Origin: an uncultured Allomuricauda sp.
GTDB lineage: Bacteria; Bacteroidota; Bacteroidia; Flavobacteriales; Flavobacteriaceae
DNA length: 57,392 bases
Direction: 5' to 3'
NCBI RefSeq assembly: GCF_947258355.1
Contig: NZ_CAMYIC010000061.1
Span: forward strand, 1-57,392
The position numbers and the translations under genes are program-made. The notes under the pieces were generated by a model that was not told the DNA's origin, did no database searches, and worked only from the letters and a program-made list of their open reading frames with translations. Below, piece by piece: positions 53,272-57,392 of the stretch. Positions within the stretch are counted from its first letter, which is position 1. Every line of letters begins with the position of its first letter.

Positions 53272-54957
53272 ATGATGAAAATAAGAATGCATTTTTTAAG
53301 CCTGTTTATTGTTTTAATACACGTCTTCACTAGTTACGGTCAGACCAGTCAAAAGCAACTCCAAAAAATAGATAGTCTTTTTACTTCTTGGAATGTACCT
53401 AAGCATCCAGGCGGTGCTGTATTGGTTTCAAAGGACGGGAAAACTATTTTTTCAAAATCCTATGGTTTAGCGAATATTGAATATAACATTCCAAACACCA
53501 ACAACACTCTTTTTAATATTGGCTCCATATCAAAGCAATTCACAGCTATGGGTATTGTGCTATTAGAAGAACAAAACAAACTTTCATTTGATGATAATAT
53601 CAGAACATACATTCCTGAATTGCCCAATTTTGGTGAAACCATTACCATTCGTCATTTATTGCAGCATACAAGCGGATTGAGAGATTTACATGGTTTATTG
53701 GGATTAGCCGGCTGGAGAAGCGGAGATCTAGAAACAAATGATGATGTTTATAGAATTATTAAAAATCAAAAAGAACTCAACTTTAAACCTAACGAAGAAT
53801 TTTTATACAGCAATACTGGATATATTCTTTTAGCTAAAATTATTGAGAATATCAGTCAATTGAAATTTGACCAATGGATGAAGCAAAATGTCTTTAAACC
53901 ATTAGGAATGAAGCACACATATGTAGCAACCTCTTTAAATGAAATTGTCCCAAACAATGCGACATCTTACTATTTGCGAGAAGATTTTGAGCGAGTTTTG
54001 GAATACTGGGGTTACTATGGTTCTGGAAATACACACTCTACAATAGAAGATTTAAATATTTGGCTTCAAAATTTTAGTACGCCTCAAAATAATTGGGAGA
54101 CAGCGTTTAAAAAGTTGTTATTCACTACACCACTAAATAACGGTTTTGAAACCAACTATGGTTTTGGGGTTCGTATTGAAGATTACTCGGGAAGAAAGGT
54201 AATACAACATGGAGGATCTGTGGGTGGTTTTAGAGCCTTGGTAAGAACATTTCCAGAAGAACAACTCAATATTGTAATTCTAAGTAATTATTCAAGAAGT
54301 AACATTGGGTCTAAAGCAAATAAGATTTCTGATGTTTTATTAAATAAAAAGAATGATTCATTAACAAAAACCGCAACTACATCTGCCCAATTACCAGCTA
54401 AATTTATCAAGTTATCAAAGCAAAGACTAGAGGAGTTTGAAGGTGTTTACTGGAGTGATTCTGAGAAATCCGGACGCAAGGTTTATTTAAAAAATGATAC
54501 TCTACAATACTCAAGTTCAGCAGGAAACGAATGGCCTTTGTTGCCAATAGGGGAGCATACGTTTATAATGAATCATCCATCTATAAAACCAATCGTAAAG
54601 TTTGATGGTATTACACATCAAATGATTATTACAACTGATAGTAATTTACCCGGAATCTTCAGCTTTCTTCAAAGTAACCTAGATATAAAAACAAATGGTA
54701 ATAATATGCTTGTTGGAAAGTATTACAGTCCAGAACTAAAAACCATGTATTCAATTTCTATTGATGACAAATCAAATATTTACCTCGAACACGCAAGGCA
54801 TGGCATAATTAAACTGGAACAGTTATATAATACTATTTTTTCTGGTAATTGGCCTGTTGGAACTGTTGAAATAAAAAGAAATGAAAAAGGAAAAGTTATG
54901 GGTTTAAGAATGTCAAATGGTCGTACTCGAAATGTATGGTTTGAAAAAGCCATTTAA
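53272..54957 (+). CDS. Serine hydrolase, class C beta-lactamase-like (penicillin-binding fold)
   Basis: The 561-aa exported protein has a signal peptide (1-24, ending SYGQ). The catalytic domain shows the S-x-x-K motif SISK (in IGSISKQFTAMG, about 83-94), the YSN motif in LYSNTGYIL (about 181) and an HGGSVGG segment that corresponds to the KTG-like third motif. A C-terminal beta-barrel-like domain (about 375-561) follows. Members include esterases, D-aminopeptidases and true beta-lactamases. Substrate cannot be decided. AT-rich, and the flanking sequence (ACAACGTATATAAAAAATAG at 54980-54999) looks like a cassette end, so transfer is likely. Confidence 0.9.
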   Translation: MMKIRMHFLSLFIVLIHVFTSYGQTSQKQLQKIDSLFTSWNVPKHPGGAVLVSKDGKTIFSKSYGLANIEYNIPNTNNTLFNIGSISKQFTAMGIVLLEEQNKLSFDDNIRTYIPELPNFGETITIRHLLQHTSGLRDLHGLLGLAGWRSGDLETNDDVYRIIKNQKELNFKPNEEFLYSNTGYILLAKIIENISQLKFDQWMKQNVFKPLGMKHTYVATSLNEIVPNNATSYYLREDFERVLEYWGYYGSGNTHSTIEDLNIWLQNFSTPQNNWETAFKKLLFTTPLNNGFETNYGFGVRIEDYSGRKVIQHGGSVGGFRALVRTFPEEQLNIVILSNYSRSNIGSKANKISDVLLNKKNDSLTKTATTSAQLPAKFIKLSKQRLEEFEGVYWSDSEKSGRKVYLKNDTLQYSSSAGNEWPLLPIGEHTFIMNHPSIKPIVKFDGITHQMIITTDSNLPGIFSFLQSNLDIKTNGNNMLVGKYYSPELKTMYSISIDDKSNIYLEHARHGIIKLEQLYNTIFSGNWPVGTVEIKRNEKGKVMGLRMSNGRTRNVWFEKAI

Positions 54958-55298
54958 TTTAAAAAAGTACTCCACCCAACAACGTATATAAAAAATAGAA
55001 AGTAGCACATATAAGTATGCTACCTTTCATATACAAGACCAATAAGTGCAATCTAAAAATCGCATAGTTAAAAAAACCATGGTGCGTGCTTCCCTTTTCA
55101 TTTTTAAATATGCCATCTTATTTGCTGAACCGATTAATGGGAGTAGGGTTGGATTTTTTTCCGTTAGAACTTTTACCAATTATATTTCTTAACTTACTAC
55201 TTGTACTTATTGGCCGCATTGTTTGGGTTCAATTTCGAAGAAAAGAGTTCTATTCTGTTGGTTCCCATTTTGTCTCCGATAGCTAAATTCAACACACC
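54958..55298. other. Intergenic region with one weak hydrophobic ORF
   Basis: These 341 bases hold AACAACGTATATAAAAAATAG (54979-54999), an imperfect inverted pair GTAGCAC...GTATGCTAC (about 55002-55023) and the doubtful frame listed at 55086. No other gene is seen. Confidence 0.5.
55086..55286 (+). CDS. Doubtful small hydrophobic protein or remnant
   Basis: A 66-codon frame with a GTG start (ATG at 55110 possible). It encodes one long hydrophobic stretch (about 22-48, FFPLELLPIIFLNLLLVLIG) followed by a basic segment VQFRRKEFYSVGSH. It could be a small membrane protein or the end of a decayed gene. There is no good start context, and no family is recognised. Confidence 0.3.
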   Translation: MLPFSFLNMPSYLLNRLMGVGLDFFPLELLPIIFLNLLLVLIGRIVWVQFRRKEFYSVGSHFVSDS

Positions 55299-55964
55299 AT
55301 GAAAAAATTTCTTCTAACCATAGCAATAGTAGGTTCCTTGATTTCTTGCAAGAACACCTCTGAAAACAAAAATGATACGGATGAGTCAACAACAGAGGGC
55401 AATACAGTTGAACAAGTTGAAACCAACTATGTTTCCATTGACTCTGATGAAGCTCTGATTGCAGCATCATTAATGGCCGCTCCAGCAGAAAGCCGAGATG
55501 GGTGCAAGGTGATTGGTTATAATATGGCAGGTGACTTTGTAACATTAAGGGAAGGGGATAACGAATTTATCGTCCTTGCCGATAATCCAAAGCAATCAGG
55601 GTTCAATGCCGCCTGTTATCATAAAAGCTTGGAACCTTTTATGGCCAGAGGGCGGGAATTACGAGCCGAAGGTAAAACAGGTCCAGAAATTTTTGACATT
55701 CGCGAAGAAGAGGCTAAATCAGGCAAACTGGATATGGGAAAATCAGGGGCCACCCTTCACATTTATTATGGTGAAAACGATATGTACGATCCAGAAACAA
55801 ATGAAGTAGAAGGTGCCCATTACCGCTATGTGGTCTATTTGCCATTTGCCACGGCAGAATCAACCGGGCTTCCAGAAAAACCTTTGGGCTCGAATCATCC
55901 TTGGATCATGAATCCCGGAACGCACAGGGCCCATATTATGATCTCGCCTTTACACGACAATTAA
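55299..55964 (+). CDS. Lipoprotein of unknown function
   Basis: A 221-aa lipoprotein (signal 1-17, SLISC). A low-complexity Thr/Glu/Asn linker (18-45) precedes a compact domain with two Cys residues (DGCKVIGYNM, AACYHKSLEPFMARGREL). Near residue 155 is HIYYGENDMYDPETNEVEGA, and the end is NPGTHRAHIMISP. The His-rich C-terminal motif suggests a beta-rich domain with a metal or ligand site. I do not recognise the family. A terminator follows. Confidence 0.82.
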   Translation: MKKFLLTIAIVGSLISCKNTSENKNDTDESTTEGNTVEQVETNYVSIDSDEALIAASLMAAPAESRDGCKVIGYNMAGDFVTLREGDNEFIVLADNPKQSGFNAACYHKSLEPFMARGRELRAEGKTGPEIFDIREEEAKSGKLDMGKSGATLHIYYGENDMYDPETNEVEGAHYRYVVYLPFATAESTGLPEKPLGSNHPWIMNPGTHRAHIMISPLHDN

Positions 55965-55986
55965 TCAGAATAACAATAGGAATAAA

Positions 55987-56013
55987 AAAACCGAGGTGAA
56001 AGCCTCGGTTTTT
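55987..56013 (+). terminator. Terminator of the 55299 lipoprotein gene
   Basis: AAAACCGAGG, 6-nt loop, CCTCGGTTTTT. It begins 23 bases past the stop. Confidence 0.88.
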
Positions 56014-56216
56014 ATTTTTATACATAGTATAAAGCTTATTTCCTATAATGGGTCAGAGTCTTACTGCCAGTTAATTTTCCACTTTTCATTCATTTGTCAA
56101 TCGAGAAAGGGCATCCGTCAATTTACGGTATACCATCTGCCCTATACTTGCTACTTTCCCCGCCAGCACCGAATTAGCCTCGGTCATTTAATTAATTAAT
56201 CACTTTATATCTAAAA

Positions 56217-56840
56217 ATGAAAAAAGCAAACCTACTCATTGTACTATTAATTGGTATTACCGCATCGGCACAATTCGATAATACCTTTGGTATCAAAGCT
56301 GGCGCCAATTATTCCAAGTATACAACGGATTATGATACCTACAAAAGAAAAATCGGCTATTATGTTGGTGGGTTTTTCAATATCAGAATTTCAGAAAAGA
56401 CAAGTATCAGGCCTGAATTACTATTGGCCAACCAAGGAACCAAAACTTCAATAGAAATTAACAATGATTTTAATGGTAGTCCAAATATCGTGGAAGGTGA
56501 AATCGTAAGCAATATAAACCAATTGGTGATTTTATTGCCTGTCAACTTTAGGGTAGAACTGATAGATCGCCTTCATTTGGAATTGGGTATGCAGGCAGGC
56601 TATCTCGTGAAAATACAGGAAGTGCTTAAAAAGGTGCCATATGACCCTTCATTAGAAGGTGAAAAAAACAAATACCCGCTATCAGAATTAGACCGATTTG
56701 ATTTTGGACTCAATGGTGGTTTGGGTTTTGACCTTACCGATAGATTGGAATTGAATGCAAGGTATGGTTTGGGGTTGATTGAGCTTAACAATTTCTACAA
56801 AACCTCCGTAATCAGTTTGGGGCTAGGATTTAAAATCTAA
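56217..56840 (+). CDS. Outer-membrane beta-barrel protein, PorT-like
   Basis: A 207-aa protein with a signal peptide (1-18, ending ITASAQ) and an eight-stranded-barrel pattern: alternating strands FGIKAGANYSKY, YYVGGFFNIRIS, SIRPELLLANQG, LVILLPVNFRVEL, ELGMQAGYLVK, FGLNGGLGFDLT and a final SLGLGFKI that ends on a hydrophobic residue. This is the OMP_b-brl_2 / PorT family. The PorT link to type IX secretion is a family fact; here the function is not proven. Confidence 0.88.
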   Translation: MKKANLLIVLLIGITASAQFDNTFGIKAGANYSKYTTDYDTYKRKIGYYVGGFFNIRISEKTSIRPELLLANQGTKTSIEINNDFNGSPNIVEGEIVSNINQLVILLPVNFRVELIDRLHLELGMQAGYLVKIQEVLKKVPYDPSLEGEKNKYPLSELDRFDFGLNGGLGFDLTDRLELNARYGLGLIELNNFYKTSVISLGLGFKI

Positions 56841-56862
56841 ACAAATAAGATTGTAAAAAACT

Positions 56863-56884
56863 GAGGCTTTCGCCTCCGTTTTTT
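56863..56884. terminator. Terminator of the barrel gene
   Basis: GAGGC, TTTC loop, GCCTC, then CGTTTTTT. The mirror-image A-run lets it act on both strands, so it may also serve the minus-strand gene that ends at 56902. Confidence 0.75.
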
Positions 56885-56901
56885 AGTCTCTGATCTTTAG
56901 T

Positions 56902-57392
56902 TCAGTTCATTTTGTAAACAATTAAGGAGTTATCCTGGTCTTTGGCTACCAGTTCCAATTTTCTATCATTGTCCATATCGGTAAGGTCCATCAAAGAACT
57001 ACCGAATACAGGGAAATTGGGAATAGGTTCCGCTTGGCTATCGAACAAATAGATCTGATGGTTCTGAATATCCGTTACGCCTACATAAATTTTATCGTAG
57101 ATGTAAAATATTTTGGGTTTGGAATAAACACCAAGCTCTAATTCCACTTTTCTTCCTTTAATGCTGAGAATATTATCATCCATAAATACCAAGGTATTGC
57201 TTGTGGCATAAAAACCATGGTCTGGATTTAGATTGAAATTGGTGGCGGTCAACTTGCCTTTGGTATCAATTTGATGAAGCACCCCTTTTTTATTGGTGAC
57301 CGAAAACTTGTTTTTGTACAGGAATACTTCGTTGTTGGAGAAATCTATTTTTTCGGACACCTTAATTCTGTCGCTCCCTACACGATGTAAAA
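56902..57392 (-). CDS. C-terminal part of a beta-propeller-like protein (truncated by window edge)
   Basis: The frame stays open to the last base of the window, so the 5' end lies outside; the GTG at 57360 is not a likely start. About 163 residues are seen. Repeated strands such as KIFYIYDKIYVGVTDIQ, QIYLFDSQAEPIPNFPVFG, and DLTDMDNDRKLELVAKDQDN (an FG-GAP-like D-x-D-x-D-x-x-x-E loop, residues DMDNDRKLE) suggest beta-propeller blades or a similar repeat. The product is probably extracytoplasmic. Its family is not recognised. Confidence 0.75.
   Translation of the reverse strand, partial: LHRVGSDRIKVSEKIDFSNNEVFLYKNKFSVTNKKGVLHQIDTKGKLTATNFNLNPDHGFYATSNTLVFMDDNILSIKGRKVELELGVYSKPKIFYIYDKIYVGVTDIQNHQIYLFDSQAEPIPNFPVFGSSLMDLTDMDNDRKLELVAKDQDNSLIVYKMN

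Noticed and set aside
56086..56187. 33-codon minus-strand frame (MTEANSVLAGKVASIG...)
   Set aside because: The text looks protein-like and could be a gene remnant, but it is too short and has a stop directly before the ATG; not enough to call a gene.
1..57392. CRISPR arrays, tRNA or rRNA genes, insertion-sequence transposases, integrases
   Set aside because: None was seen. The direct repeats present are either 7-8-nt microsatellites or dispersed palindromes without regular spacers.

Overview
The window comes from a member of the Bacteroidota, very probably a marine Flavobacteriaceae of the Muricauda/Flagellimonas type. The signs are TonB-dependent receptors with carboxypeptidase-regulatory-like N-termini, many signal-peptide-II lipoproteins, family-specific proteins (DUF4230, DUF4136, GSCFA, DUF5117-type metalloprotease, a lysS with a C-terminal extension), promoters of the Bacteroidota type (TTTn, about 20 nt, TAnnTTTG), and the dispersed CGAGCGCAGTCGAG / CTGAACnnGTTTCAG intergenic repeats. 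The genus assignment is inference. No rRNA, tRNA, CRISPR array or insertion sequence was seen.

Layout. 1-12.8 kb: der, then a minus-strand pair made of an alpha-2-macroglobulin lipoprotein and pbpC, then a large outer-membrane beta-barrel protein and a small lipoprotein. 12.8-16 kb: a minus-strand operon M23 peptidase, MerR regulator, lemA and two TPM-domain proteins. 16-28.8 kb: mostly housekeeping and envelope genes (alaS, GSCFA protein, DUF4230, M61-like peptidase, aromatic amino acid hydroxylase, DUF4136 lipoprotein, a 53-residue Cys-cluster protein, a short HExxH protein, a PLP deaminase-like enzyme, a glucosaminidase-LysM lipoprotein, hemL). The 538-base gap before hemL is rich in repeats.

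28.8-33.5 kb is an AT-rich, same-strand accessory island of three genes: a coiled-coil protein of unknown function, a GHKL (MORC/Hsp90-like) ATPase with a probable C-terminal PD-(D/E)xK-like nuclease domain, and an AbiH-family abortive-infection protein. The genes are separated by palindromic spacers that share a 14-15 nt motif. This is the best candidate in the window for an undescribed (anti-phage) system.

33.8-38 kb holds small membrane proteins and lipoproteins, an ArsC-like protein without its cysteine, a 17-copy heptamer tract, the SatD/DUF3307 pair with a palindromic operator, and a Spy-like protein. 38-50.5 kb: a DUF5117-type metalloprotease, an exported acidic protein made of five repeats behind an ECF-sigma-like promoter, a DASS transporter, a TonB-dependent receptor, a VOC protein, lysS, a thioredoxin-like protein and a membrane-tethered LuxR regulator. 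50.5-57.4 kb: a YqaE-like peptide, a lipoprotein, lipB, an AT-rich stretch with an XRE regulator and a serine hydrolase, a lipoprotein, a PorT-like barrel, and the 3' part of a gene cut by the window edge.

An 11-nt motif, TTGAGTTAGTT, lies 3-9 nt before three separate intrinsic terminators, and two intergenic regions may encode small RNAs.
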